A DNA stretch of 64,000 nt from NCBI RefSeq assembly GCF_008033385.1, contig NZ_VOGY01000012.1, positions 1 through 64,000 on the forward strand. The letters run 5' to 3'. Position numbers and translations under genes: made by a program. Shown here piece by piece: positions 52,419 through 61,552 of this stretch (position 1 is its first letter; the number at the start of each line of letters is the position of its first letter). Origin of the DNA: Algibacter pacificus. GTDB taxonomy: Bacteria; Bacteroidota; Bacteroidia; Flavobacteriales; Flavobacteriaceae. The notes under the pieces are model-generated. The model saw nothing but the letters and a program-made list of their open reading frames with translations, ran no database searches and was not told the origin of the DNA.

Positions 52419-52463
52419 AAAAAAAACGCCCTTCTTCAACAATTTGATAAGAGCGTTTTTTTT
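52419..52463. terminator. Shared terminator between the small gene and bshA
   Basis: A-run, then AACGCCCTT ... AAGAGCGTT (52426-52432 region and 52449-52456) and a T-run of eight; one internal mismatch. Located between convergent genes. Confidence 0.65.
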
Positions 52464-52505
52464 AAATCTATAAATAAGAGTGTTTAAACACCTTATTTTT
52501 TTCAA

Positions 52506-53645
52506 CTATAACACCAAACATTTAGCTAATGTTTCTTCATATATTTTCTCGTATTGCGGTACAATTTCATGTAAATCGAATTTTAAAGCTTCTTTTCTTG
52601 CGTTTGCTTTAAAGGTTTCCAAACGTGTTTCATTGTTTAAAATATGTATGGCATTTTTGCTCATATCTTCCACATCGCCAACATTGCTTAAGTATCCAGA
52701 AACCCCATGAATATTAACCTCTGGAATCCCACCTGCATTACTAGAAATTACAGGTACCCCAGATGCCATAGCTTCTAAAGCTGCTAAACCAAAACTTTCT
52801 GTTTCCGAAGGCAGTAAAAACAAATCGCTAAAACATAATATTTTATCTATTTCGTTACTTCTACCAAAGAAAATAACCTTGCTAGAAATACCTAATTTCG
52901 CACACTGCTGTTCTACACTTTCTTTTTCAGGTCCTTCTCCAATAAACATAAGTTTAGCCGGCATTTCTTTTTGAATATTGTAAAATATACTAACCACATC
53001 TTGCACCCGTTTTACAGGGCGTAAATTACTAATATGGGTAATAATTTTTTCGTCATCATTAGCCATTAACCCACGTTGACAATCGGTAATACCTTCATTA
53101 TTATGTTTTTCCAAATCTATAAAATTAGGAACCACACTAATCTTGTTTTTAATATCAAATAGACGTAGCGTGTCTTTTCTTAAACTCGCCGAAACCGCTG
53201 TTACTGCATCAGATTTATTAATGCTAAAGGTTACTGCGGGCTTATAAAATGGATGGCTACCCACCAGCGTAATATCAGTGCCGTGTAGTGTGGTTACAAT
53301 AGGTACATAAATATCTTCCTCAATAAGCATTTTTTTTGCCATATACGCCGCATAGGCATGTGGAATAGCATAATGCACATGCAGAATTTCTATTTTATGA
53401 AGCTTTACCATATCAACTAATTTACTCGACAAGGCTAACTCGTAAGGTTGATAATGAAACAACGGATACTCTGGAACATTCACTTCATGATAATGTACGT
53501 TGTTTCCAATTAATTCCAGTCTAACAGGTTGATTATATGTAATAAAATGAATTTCGTGTCCACGCTTAGAAAGCTCTAAACCTAATTCTGTTGCAACAAC
53601 GCCACTCCCCCCAAATGTTGGATAACAAACTATACCTATTTTCAT
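52506..53645 (-). CDS. bshA: N-acetyl-alpha-D-glucosaminyl L-malate synthase BshA
   Basis: 379 residues of the GT4 glycosyltransferase family, with the BshA hallmarks: KIGIVCYPTFGGSGVVATELG at the start, VHYAIPHAYAAYMAKK, TLHGTDITLVG, HISNLRPVKRVQDVV, and the GT4 donor-binding PSETESFGLAALEAMASGVPVISSNAGGIPEV. It transfers GlcNAc from UDP-GlcNAc to L-malate, the first step of bacillithiol synthesis. Bacillithiol is the main low-molecular-weight thiol in Bacteroidota as in Firmicutes. bshB and bshC are not in the window. It lies 34 bases after the GH3/serine hydrolase gene, as commonly seen in flavobacteria. Confidence 0.95.
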   Translation of the reverse strand: MKIGIVCYPTFGGSGVVATELGLELSKRGHEIHFITYNQPVRLELIGNNVHYHEVNVPEYPLFHYQPYELALSSKLVDMVKLHKIEILHVHYAIPHAYAAYMAKKMLIEEDIYVPIVTTLHGTDITLVGSHPFYKPAVTFSINKSDAVTAVSASLRKDTLRLFDIKNKISVVPNFIDLEKHNNEGITDCQRGLMANDDEKIITHISNLRPVKRVQDVVSIFYNIQKEMPAKLMFIGEGPEKESVEQQCAKLGISSKVIFFGRSNEIDKILCFSDLFLLPSETESFGLAALEAMASGVPVISSNAGGIPEVNIHGVSGYLSNVGDVEDMSKNAIHILNNETRLETFKANARKEALKFDLHEIVPQYEKIYEETLAKCLVL

Positions 53646-53679
53646 TTTTCTAATTTTATAAACTTAAAAACGCCATGTT

Positions 53680-56595
53680 TTAATCTTCAATCGCTTCATA
53701 AATTAAGCGTTGTATTTCTGTTCTTATATTTGCTTTTAAAAGCAAGTTTTTACTAGCACTTGGGTATGTTCTATTTGCCATAAATACATACACAATTTCT
53801 TCATCGGGATCTGCCCAAGTATAAGCACCTGTAAAACCAGAATGCCCAAAACTTTTCGCAGAAACACAACCACAGGTTGGGCCAGCTGTTCCTAATTGCG
53901 GTTTATCAAAACCAACCCCCCTCCTATTATCCTTATCTTCATAATAGCGGGTATTAAATTTTTCTACTGTTTCCTCTTTTAAATAACGCTTTCCACCATA
54001 ATATCCTTTTTGCAAGTACATTTGCATAATTTTAGCCACATCATTCGCATTACTAAAAACACCGGCATGCCCACCAATACCATTTTGCATGGCGGCTCCC
54101 ATATCGTGAACATAGCCTTGCACTTTTTGATAACGGTAATAATTATCTTCCTCTGTAGGTACTATTTTTTTATTACTAATAGTATGATACGGATTATACA
54201 TGGTGTTATTTGCTCCCAAAGACTCATAAAAATGCGCTTGGGTTAGTTGTTCTAATGTTCTGTCGTAATAGTTCTCAATAAATTTCTTTAAAATGTAATA
54301 AGGAAAATCACTATAACGATATTTTAACTGATCTAGCAGCTTAGAATCCTTTATAATACCTTGTATAGAGTCCGGATAATCAGACCTTAAATACAAACTT
54401 TTATAGACTTCAATATTAAATTCCGGACTTCGTGTTTTTCTGTAATATTTATCGCTTGGACGTTTAGTAACCGAATCTAAAGTATGATAATAAAAAGGTT
54501 CCCACGGACGTAAACGCGCATAATGAGATAACATCTGTTTTAAAGTAATATTTTCTTTATTTGAGCCTTTGTATTCTGGTAATATTTCAACCAATTTGGT
54601 ATCTAAAGTCACTTCGCCCTGCTCTTCTAACTCCATTAATAACGGCAAAGTTGCTAATATTTTTGTTAATGACGCCACATCGTAAATATCATCAAAGCTT
54701 ACTTTTTCTTTTCCAGAATAAGTATGCTTTCCAAAGTTTTTATTGTATATCACTTTCCCTTTTCTGGCCACTAAAAGTTGAATTCCAGGGGTCATTTTAT
54801 GACTAATAGCATATTTGGCAACCGAATCAATTTTATTTAATTTCTTTGAATTCATGCCAACACGCTCGGGTACTGTATACCCCAAACGTTTAATATCCTC
54901 TATATCTATTCCTTCGCCTGCATTGTAAAACGCTCCAATAGAAACCGGTAAAACACCTTGTGCAGGAATAGCTCCAAAAATAAGCTGTGCCGATTTTTGT
55001 TGGGCAATAGCACTATTTTGATAGCTAACTATAACGCTTTCAATATTTGCCATGGTTCTTAAATCTGCAAGCGCATAAGGTTTCACAAACACATCGAGAA
55101 TTACATTGTGGGTTCTTGAAATTTCGTGTAACCAATTAATTTCTTCTTTGGTAAACTTATAGCTTTTCCAAGGATTAGCATTAGAGCGATGTAACCCTAT
55201 AATAACGGTATTATACGGCTCTAGTCTTCCCATTAAAGCTTCTAAATTATCTTCTTTAACAGCATGGACTTTTCCGTATTTTTTCAATTCATTAAAAAAC
55301 TCATTTCCAGAATCGTCACCCATATTTACATAAGCCAAGGTTTTCATTTCCAATTTTGTAAGCGGCAGTAAATCGCTATCGTTTTTTACAACAGTAATGG
55401 CGTTTTCAAGAAGTTCTTCATATAAAATATCATCTTCCGGTCTGTTTAAATCTTTACTTAAATTTTTTAAACTAATAGGCTTATAGTGTTGTAACCCCAC
55501 TTTATATTTGGCCATTAATATTTTTTTAACTGAAAGCGCTAATCGAGCTTCAGAAATTTCACCACTTTCATAAGCGGCTTTAATTTTAGAAATACCAATT
55601 CCAACATTTTCCGACATAAGCATCACGTCGTTTCCAGCCTTAAACGCAGCCAAATCAATATCGCCTGTTTCATCAAAATCTGCAGCCCCTTTCATAGTTA
55701 ACGCATCGGTAAAAATAAGACCTTGAAATCCTAATTTTTCTTTTAAAATATCGGTTACAATATGTTTTGATAAAGACGATGGTACTCCAGAATTATCTAA
55801 ACTAGGCACATTTAAGTGCGCTACCATAACGCTGGAAAGCCCCTCATTAATTAATTTTTTATACGGATATAACTCGATAGAATCAATACGTTTTTCATTA
55901 AAACTGATAGTTGGTAAGGTTAAATGCGAATCTTGATCGGTGTCTCCATGCCCTGGAAAATGCTTGGCATTAGCTAAAACACCAGCACTTTGCATCCCTT
56001 TCATAAAAGCAGCAGCTTTACGGGTGACATTATCGCGATCTTCACCAAAGGAACGATTTCCAATAATGGGGTTTTTAGGGTTCGTATTAATATCAACCAC
56101 AGGTGCAAAGTTGAAATGCACTCCCAAACGTTTACAATGTTCGCCAATATACCTGCCGGCTTCTTCAACTAATTTATCATTTTTAATAGCTCCAAGGGTC
56201 ATATTCCAAGGAAAAGCATAAGTAGAATCTAAACGCATGCTTAAGCCCCATTCGGCATCCATGCCAACTAAAAGTGGAATTTTTGAAAGCGCTTGTAATT
56301 CATTATTAAGTTTAGCCTGACGGTATGGCCCACCATTAGAGTAAATAACACCGCCAATATGGTTGTTTTTAACTAAATTTTCAACTTTTGCTTTTACAGC
56401 CGCATTTTGGTTAGACATGACTTGAACCATGTACAACTGCCCTATTTTTTCCGATAAGGATAAAGACTCATAAACACTATCTACCCATTTACGTTGCGCT
56501 TCTGGCTGCGCAGTTTCTAAAGGGTTTTTAGACGTTTGACCATAAATTGAAACCACTGAAAACAAGCAAAATATACTATATTTAATATAACGCAT
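53680..56595 (-). CDS. GH3 beta-N-acetylglucosaminidase fused to a serine hydrolase (beta-lactamase-like) domain
   Basis: 971 residues with signal peptide (IFCLFSVVSIYGQ). First module: GH3 of the NagZ type, with GMDAEWGLSMRLD, the His/Asp dyad loop NAKHFPGHGDTDQDSH and the nucleophile region IFTDALTMKGA, then a GH3 C-terminal domain. Second module (about residue 590 on): penicillin-binding-protein/class C beta-lactamase type hydrolase with SxxK as SLTK, YSD and HSG motifs, opening with ISHKMTPGIQLLVARKGK. It should act in the periplasm or outer surface on peptidoglycan or muropeptides: glycosidase removing GlcNAc and hydrolase cleaving an ester or peptide. Both sets of catalytic residues appear complete. 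The gene is first in a unit with bshA. Confidence 0.9.
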   Translation of the reverse strand: MRYIKYSIFCLFSVVSIYGQTSKNPLETAQPEAQRKWVDSVYESLSLSEKIGQLYMVQVMSNQNAAVKAKVENLVKNNHIGGVIYSNGGPYRQAKLNNELQALSKIPLLVGMDAEWGLSMRLDSTYAFPWNMTLGAIKNDKLVEEAGRYIGEHCKRLGVHFNFAPVVDINTNPKNPIIGNRSFGEDRDNVTRKAAAFMKGMQSAGVLANAKHFPGHGDTDQDSHLTLPTISFNEKRIDSIELYPYKKLINEGLSSVMVAHLNVPSLDNSGVPSSLSKHIVTDILKEKLGFQGLIFTDALTMKGAADFDETGDIDLAAFKAGNDVMLMSENVGIGISKIKAAYESGEISEARLALSVKKILMAKYKVGLQHYKPISLKNLSKDLNRPEDDILYEELLENAITVVKNDSDLLPLTKLEMKTLAYVNMGDDSGNEFFNELKKYGKVHAVKEDNLEALMGRLEPYNTVIIGLHRSNANPWKSYKFTKEEINWLHEISRTHNVILDVFVKPYALADLRTMANIESVIVSYQNSAIAQQKSAQLIFGAIPAQGVLPVSIGAFYNAGEGIDIEDIKRLGYTVPERVGMNSKKLNKIDSVAKYAISHKMTPGIQLLVARKGKVIYNKNFGKHTYSGKEKVSFDDIYDVASLTKILATLPLLMELEEQGEVTLDTKLVEILPEYKGSNKENITLKQMLSHYARLRPWEPFYYHTLDSVTKRPSDKYYRKTRSPEFNIEVYKSLYLRSDYPDSIQGIIKDSKLLDQLKYRYSDFPYYILKKFIENYYDRTLEQLTQAHFYESLGANNTMYNPYHTISNKKIVPTEEDNYYRYQKVQGYVHDMGAAMQNGIGGHAGVFSNANDVAKIMQMYLQKGYYGGKRYLKEETVEKFNTRYYEDKDNRRGVGFDKPQLGTAGPTCGCVSAKSFGHSGFTGAYTWADPDEEIVYVFMANRTYPSASKNLLLKANIRTEIQRLIYEAIED

Positions 56596-56927
56596 AAAAA
56601 GAATTAATTAGGAAATTATTAGTCTTTAACTATGGTACTAATAATATTGGCAAAATAATACTTTTAAAAGGAAGAAGGAAAGACTTTAAGATAGATTTAT
56701 AAAGAACTTTATAACACATTAATTACAATAATTATAATAATCTTGATGATACGAGATAAAAAACTCCTCTCCATAGAATCAACTTTGTAAACCCAATTAT
56801 TGTCTAGACCTTAAAAAAACTTAGCTCATAAAAATAACTTATTCATAAACTTAATATAACATGTATCAAACTTTTTAAAAGTTTATTTGTTGTTTCAATA
56901 AAAAAGACAACTCTACCAATATTTTAT
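56596..56927. other. Divergent promoter region without other features
   Basis: 332 bases between the minus-strand GH3/serine hydrolase gene and the PiT-like operon. AT-rich, no reading frame and no clean promoter boxes. Nothing else seen. Confidence 0.4.
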
Positions 56928-57887
56928 ATGGATTTTTCAACAGTAGTTATTTATCTTGGCTTCACTTTAGCAGCCTATTCTGTAGTAGGAAACGATACCA
57001 TTCAAACTTTAGGAACATTTTTAAGTTCGAATGAACGAAAAAAGTGGTGGGTATTATGGCTTTTTGCCGGAGGAATTCTTGCTACAACACTTGTTTATGG
57101 CTATTTTACGCACAATGGAGACGTTTCTTATGGACGTCTTGAAAAATACCCCATGCCAGATCCTTTTTCATGGTATTATATTTTACCTCCTATTATTTTA
57201 ATGTTGCTTACACGTACCGGAATTCCGGTAAGTACATCGTTTTTAATTCTTACATTTTTTAACCAAAAGAATTTAAGCGATATGATACTTAAATCCGTTT
57301 CAGGATACGCTGTTTCCTTTGTAGCGGCCATTATTTTATATTTAGCCATATCTAAAATACTTGAGAAAAAATTTATAGAAAACCCAATAACAGATAGAGA
57401 AAATAAAATTTGGACGGCTTTGCAATGGTGCTCAACCGGTTTTCTTTGGTCGCAATGGCTCATCCAAGATTTTGCCAACATCTATGTTTATTTACCAAGA
57501 CAACTTGAATTATGGCAATTAGGCTTTTCATTAATAATTATTTTAGGGATGCTCGCTTTTATTATTGCAAAAAAAGGTGGAGCCATTCAAGGTATTGTTA
57601 AGTCTAAAACCAATACGGTAGACCTTAGATCGGCAACACTTATCGATTTTACCTACGGAATTATTCTATTTTATTTTAAAGAATTAAACAATGTACCTAT
57701 GAGTACCACATGGGTATTTATAGGTATTCTAGCGGGTAGAGAAATAGCACTAAACTTTATGCTTAGAAAAAATGAAGCCAGACGCTCTATGTTTAGTAAT
57801 CTCGGGATGGACTTATTTAAAGTCTTTATTGGTTTGGTTGTAAGTGTGGCTTTAGTTTATGTTGTTAAATATTTAGCCTCCATGTAA
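56928..57887 (+). CDS. Divergent PiT-like anion permease
   Basis: 319 residues, about eight transmembrane helices. Two motif copies recall the PiT/SLC20 signature: GNDTIQTLGTFLSSN near residue 22 (compare GANDVANAFGT) and, in the second half, ATLIDFTYGIILFYF. The matching PVSTSF (residues 97-103) and VPMSTTWVFIGILAGRE (near 258) are like the P(V/I)STTH helices. So I infer a distant relative of phosphate or sulfate permeases; identity is low and substrate unproven. It heads a tight operon with an outer-membrane porin (6-base gap) and a universal stress protein (32-base gap), which fits uptake of an anion across both membranes. Confidence 0.65.
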   Translation: MDFSTVVIYLGFTLAAYSVVGNDTIQTLGTFLSSNERKKWWVLWLFAGGILATTLVYGYFTHNGDVSYGRLEKYPMPDPFSWYYILPPIILMLLTRTGIPVSTSFLILTFFNQKNLSDMILKSVSGYAVSFVAAIILYLAISKILEKKFIENPITDRENKIWTALQWCSTGFLWSQWLIQDFANIYVYLPRQLELWQLGFSLIIILGMLAFIIAKKGGAIQGIVKSKTNTVDLRSATLIDFTYGIILFYFKELNNVPMSTTWVFIGILAGREIALNFMLRKNEARRSMFSNLGMDLFKVFIGLVVSVALVYVVKYLASM

Positions 57888-57893
57888 TTTTTA

Positions 57894-59039
57894 ATGAAAA
57901 ACATTGTACTAAAAATGGTTGTCGCTGCGTATTTTTTCTTTTACCCATCGTTTATTTGGGCACAAGAAGAAACCAATAATCCCGATAAAAAAGGGATTAA
58001 CATTGCTAATATTGTTAAAATGTCTGGAAATTGGTTTATGGCATATAGAGATGGAATTGCGCAAACCCAAGCAGATCAAGATGTTTTAGCTACAAACAAT
58101 CATGAAAGTGCTTTTGTACTTAAAAGAAGTTATATTACCTTAAAAAAAGATTTAGACGATGTATTCTCTGTAAGATACACCATGGACTTAACCATTGATA
58201 GAGATGGTGAAGATGCTGGTAATATTGAAACTCGGCTTAAATATCTTTACGTAAAAACAAAACCTAGAATAAATAGTAAGGTATTTACAGGTTTATGGAT
58301 TCAAGTAGGTATGGTACATACTCCATGGCTAGACTATGAACAAAAAATAAACACCTATCGGGTGCAAGACAATATGTTTATAGAGCGAAATAAAATATTT
58401 AACTCTGCCGATTTTGGAATTACCGTTAATGGTAATATTGGTCCAAAAATGGATGAAGCTTTTTTAAAAAAGGTAAAAAGCCCTTTAACAGGAAAATATT
58501 TAAGCTATGCCTTTGGTTTATATAATGGTGGCGGTTATTCTGGAGCAGAAAACAACAATAATAAACTTATTGCCGGCCGTTTATCCTACCGGCCCTTTCC
58601 TTCAAAAATTCCGGAACTACAAATAAGTGGTTATTTTAATACAGGAAAAGGAAATAGCGCAGAGCGCCCAGATTTTAATCAAGTTCTCGGTTTTCTGGCC
58701 TATACAGGACAACAACTTACGTTAACAGCCCAAACTCATGAAGGAACTGGTGATTTTAGAGCAACATATACAGATGAAAACAACCCGAAAATAGCTTTAA
58801 AAAACTATGGCTATAGTTTTTTTGGAGAATATAAATTTAAGAAAAGTCCGTTTGCTATTTGGGGAAGATATGATAATTTTACTGTAAAAGACATAACAGA
58901 CAACAATACAAAACGTTATATAGGTGGATTAACCTATAAAATTAATAATTACTTAAGAATGGTTTTCAATGTAGAACATTCTAATAAAATAAACACTAAA
59001 GACGATATTTATGAAGTTAACCTTGAGGTTGCTTTCTAA
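57894..59039 (+). CDS. Outer-membrane porin (OprO/OprP-like)
   Basis: 381 residues with a signal peptide (VVAAYFFFYPSFIWAQ) and a barrel of beta strands typical of the phosphate-selective porin family: FVLKRSYITLKKDLDDVFSVRYTMDLTIDRDG near residue 75, VHTPWLDYEQKINTYR, GRLSYRPFPSKIPELQISGYFNTGKGN, and a C-terminal strand ending in Phe (VNLEVAF), the outer-membrane sorting signal. It would form a channel for a small anion in the outer membrane. It lies 6 bases after the PiT-like permease gene, so both are co-translated and may share substrate. Confidence 0.82.
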   Translation: MKNIVLKMVVAAYFFFYPSFIWAQEETNNPDKKGINIANIVKMSGNWFMAYRDGIAQTQADQDVLATNNHESAFVLKRSYITLKKDLDDVFSVRYTMDLTIDRDGEDAGNIETRLKYLYVKTKPRINSKVFTGLWIQVGMVHTPWLDYEQKINTYRVQDNMFIERNKIFNSADFGITVNGNIGPKMDEAFLKKVKSPLTGKYLSYAFGLYNGGGYSGAENNNNKLIAGRLSYRPFPSKIPELQISGYFNTGKGNSAERPDFNQVLGFLAYTGQQLTLTAQTHEGTGDFRATYTDENNPKIALKNYGYSFFGEYKFKKSPFAIWGRYDNFTVKDITDNNTKRYIGGLTYKINNYLRMVFNVEHSNKINTKDDIYEVNLEVAF

Positions 59040-59071
59040 AAAACATAAAAAAAACTCTAAACTTTAAAAAA

Positions 59072-59914
59072 ATGAAAAGCATATTATTTCCTACAAATTT
59101 TACCGAATTATCCTTAAATGCTTTTACATACGCTATGGAGTATGCCCAAAAATCCAACTCAAAGTTAATTGTATATCACACATATACAGAAGCCGAACCT
59201 ATAAATGAAAATGCTCAAGCAGTATATAACAAGATAGACATTCAGAATTTTAGAAGTAAAAAAGACAAATTTCCACCATTTGAAAACATTATTAAAAACA
59301 GTAAAGTTGGAAAACTTAATGTAAAATATGTTGTGGATGAAGGTACGTTTGTAGAGTCTTTAAAAAAATACATTCTAAAGAAAGAAGATAAAATAGACTT
59401 AATTATTATGGGGACACAAAGTAACCAAAATAGTTTGTTTAATATTTTTATGGAAACCAATACCATCAAGATATTAGAAGAAATAAGCAAGCCAGTATTT
59501 GCTATTCCAGAAAGAGCGGTTTTCGATGGTTCATTTGATAATATTGTTTTTCTTGTTGATTATAAAGAAGATGAAATTGTACCTTTGGCCGATGTTATTG
59601 AAAAATCTCAAGAGTTTAATTCAAAATTACACGTTATTCATTTCGATTTGGCTCACGTAGAATCTATTTCACCTTTATTAGAAACTTTTAAAGAATCTAT
59701 CAACTCGGCTCACCTAAATAATGTAGAATTTATTTCTATAGATTCTATAGATTTAAAAAAATCCTTAACCGAATACTGTGTAAATAATAAAATAGATATG
59801 GTTTGCTTAATTAACCATAAACGAAATTTCTATCAACGCTTATTCTCTTTCAGCTTAACTGAAGATTTATTAAATAATCTAGATATTCCTATTATGGCTA
59901 TTTATCGCGAATAA
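59072..59914 (+). CDS. Universal stress protein, two tandem UspA domains
   Basis: 280 residues with two USP folds: the first starts MKSILFPTNFTELSLNAFTYAMEYAQKSNSKLIVYHTY and ends with DLIIMGTQSNQNSLFNIFMETNTIKILEEISKPVFAIPE; the second (GSFDNIVFLVDYK) ends LLNNLDIPIMAIYRE. The ATP-binding GxxG-type loop in the first domain is partly kept (GTQSNQN). Usp proteins bind ATP or AMP and act in stress signalling; here the operon with a transporter and porin suggests regulating or sensing of uptake. A strong terminator closes the operon. Confidence 0.85.
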   Translation: MKSILFPTNFTELSLNAFTYAMEYAQKSNSKLIVYHTYTEAEPINENAQAVYNKIDIQNFRSKKDKFPPFENIIKNSKVGKLNVKYVVDEGTFVESLKKYILKKEDKIDLIIMGTQSNQNSLFNIFMETNTIKILEEISKPVFAIPERAVFDGSFDNIVFLVDYKEDEIVPLADVIEKSQEFNSKLHVIHFDLAHVESISPLLETFKESINSAHLNNVEFISIDSIDLKKSLTEYCVNNKIDMVCLINHKRNFYQRLFSFSLTEDLLNNLDIPIMAIYRE

Positions 59915-59936
59915 TAATAAAAAACCCAATACACAT

Positions 59937-59966
59937 AAAAAGCTCTAATATTTAGAGCTTTTTTTA
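59937..59966. terminator. Terminator of the permease-porin-Usp operon
   Basis: Perfect 12-bp stem AAAAAGCTCTAA/TTAGAGCTTTTT (59937-59948 and 59952-59963) with a 3-base loop and flanking A and T runs; could also serve serB on the minus strand. Confidence 0.85.
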
Positions 59967-59990
59967 TTAAAACAAATAAGTAAAACCTTT

Positions 59991-61214
59991 TTAGTCCACC
60001 AAATCAATATGGCGGTCATGATACCCTAATAGGTATAATACACCATCTAAGCCAATACTAGAAATAGAACTTTGCGCATTATCTTTTACCTTTGGTTTGG
60101 CATGAAAGGCAATACCTAAACCTGCAAGATTAAGCATGGGCAAATCGTTTGCACCATCGCCCACAGCAATAGTTTGGCTAATATCAATACCTTCTTTTTT
60201 TGCAATTTCTTTTAAATATTCTGCTTTTTTGTTGCCATCAACAATATCGCCTAAATACCCACCTGTTAATTTTCCATCAACAATTTCTAGTTGGTTGGCA
60301 TATACATAATCCATACCTAATTCTTTCTTTAAATACTCACCAAAATAAGTAAAACCACCAGAAAGAATAGCAGTTTTAAATCCGTAACTTTTTAACGTAT
60401 CAATTAAACGTCTGGCCCCTTTAGTTATAGGTAAGTTTACAGCAACATCCTGTAAAACCTGTTCACTTAATCCTTCTAAAAGTTTCATACGTCGTTCAAA
60501 ACTTTCGTTGAAATCAATCTCGCCCTGCATGGCCGATTCGGTAATCGCTTTTACCTCGTCACCTACTCCTGCAAGTTCTGCCAATTTATCAATAACTTCT
60601 GCCTGAATTAGTGTAGAATCCATATCGAAACATACCAAACGCCGATTTCTTCTAAAAATATTATCTTCTTGAAACGCAATATCAATATCAAGGTCATTCG
60701 AAATTTGCATAAACTTCGCCGTTAATTCTTCTTTACTATCAATTTTACCACGTACAGAAAGTTGAATTGAAGCGCGAGGATATTCGGCTTCTTTTTTAAG
60801 CGACAAACGCCCTGTTAATCTGGTTATAGAATCTATATTTAAATTTTTTTCCGAAATTACTTTCGTAACTTCTGATATTTGTTCGGCTGCTAGTTTCTCT
60901 CCTAGAAGCGTTATAATATACCTGTCTTTTCCTTGATTCGTTACCCAATCTTCATATTTATCAATAGAAATAGGTGTAAACTTTGCCGAAATACCAAGTT
61001 CATAAGCCTTAAAAAGTAAATCTTTTAAAACGGCAGCCGATTTCTTTTTAGATTTTATTTCAAACAAAATACCTAACGATAATGTATCGTGAATATTAGC
61101 TTGACCAATATCTAAAACCTTTGCACCATATTCTGCCAAAACCCCCGTTAAACTAGAGGTTAACCCTGGTTTATCTGGTCCTGAAATATTTAATAAAACA
61201 ATCTCTTTAGCCAT
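59991..61214 (-). CDS. serB: Phosphoserine phosphatase with N-terminal ACT domains
   Basis: 407 residues. The N-terminal half carries two ACT-like domains (VLLNISGPDKPGLTSSLTGVLAEYGAKVLDIGQANIHD and YIITLLGEKLAAEQISEVTKVISEKNLNIDSI) and the C-terminal half is a HAD phosphatase with motif I DMDSTLI, AILSGGFTYFGEYL, and the acidic VGDGANDLPML. It dephosphorylates O-phospho-L-serine, the last step of serine synthesis; the ACT part probably binds serine or glycine for feedback. Motifs are complete, length is longer than E. coli SerB (322) because of the ACT pair. serA and serC are not adjacent. Confidence 0.94.
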   Translation of the reverse strand: MAKEIVLLNISGPDKPGLTSSLTGVLAEYGAKVLDIGQANIHDTLSLGILFEIKSKKKSAAVLKDLLFKAYELGISAKFTPISIDKYEDWVTNQGKDRYIITLLGEKLAAEQISEVTKVISEKNLNIDSITRLTGRLSLKKEAEYPRASIQLSVRGKIDSKEELTAKFMQISNDLDIDIAFQEDNIFRRNRRLVCFDMDSTLIQAEVIDKLAELAGVGDEVKAITESAMQGEIDFNESFERRMKLLEGLSEQVLQDVAVNLPITKGARRLIDTLKSYGFKTAILSGGFTYFGEYLKKELGMDYVYANQLEIVDGKLTGGYLGDIVDGNKKAEYLKEIAKKEGIDISQTIAVGDGANDLPMLNLAGLGIAFHAKPKVKDNAQSSISSIGLDGVLYLLGYHDRHIDLVD

Positions 61215-61504
61215 AATTTAGTTTTTACTTTTTTCAAAGTTGTAAAAATCATTATTCTATTTGAATTATAAAAGTTTTTTATGAAGAATGATTTTAAGAA
61301 ATAAACAAATTATTGTTTTCACATAAAATCCTTTAAAACACATATATTTTATTTACTGTTTGTTTAAAATTTAGAAAAAAAATTAGGGCTTATTAAATAA
61401 TTATAAAAATTTTAAACGATTTTTTAATTAAAAAGAATTTACATACAAATATTATTTTAAATAAATAAAAATTGCATTTACACCAATGCTAACAATTATT
61501 TAAC

Positions 61505-61536
61505 TTGCAAAATTGATAGTATTACTATTAACTTTG
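61505..61536 (+). promoter_or_regulatory. Promoter of the TetR-ABC-HlyD operon
   Basis: TTG at 61505-61507 and TAACTTTG at 61529-61536 with a 21-base spacer; transcription would start near 61543, ten bases before the ATG at 61553. Confidence 0.65.
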
Positions 61537-61548
61537 TAAAAAATAGTA
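61516..61548. promoter_or_regulatory. Probable TetR operator ATAGTA-T-TACTAT plus extra half-site
   Basis: Perfect 6-1-6 palindrome at 61516-61528 between the promoter boxes, with AATAGTA at 61542-61548 pairing with TACTATT at 61523-61529 as a second, 12-base-spaced inverted repeat. The overlap with the promoter indicates autorepression. Confidence 0.55.
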
Positions 61549-61552
61549 ATTT

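Larger units (their letters stand above)
61215..61552. other. Divergent region between serB and the TetR-ABC operon
   Basis: 338 bases, extremely AT-rich, no reading frame. Its right end holds the promoter (61505-61536) and the ATAGTA-type operator of the TetR-ABC operon. I see no serB promoter boxes that I can support. Confidence 0.4.
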
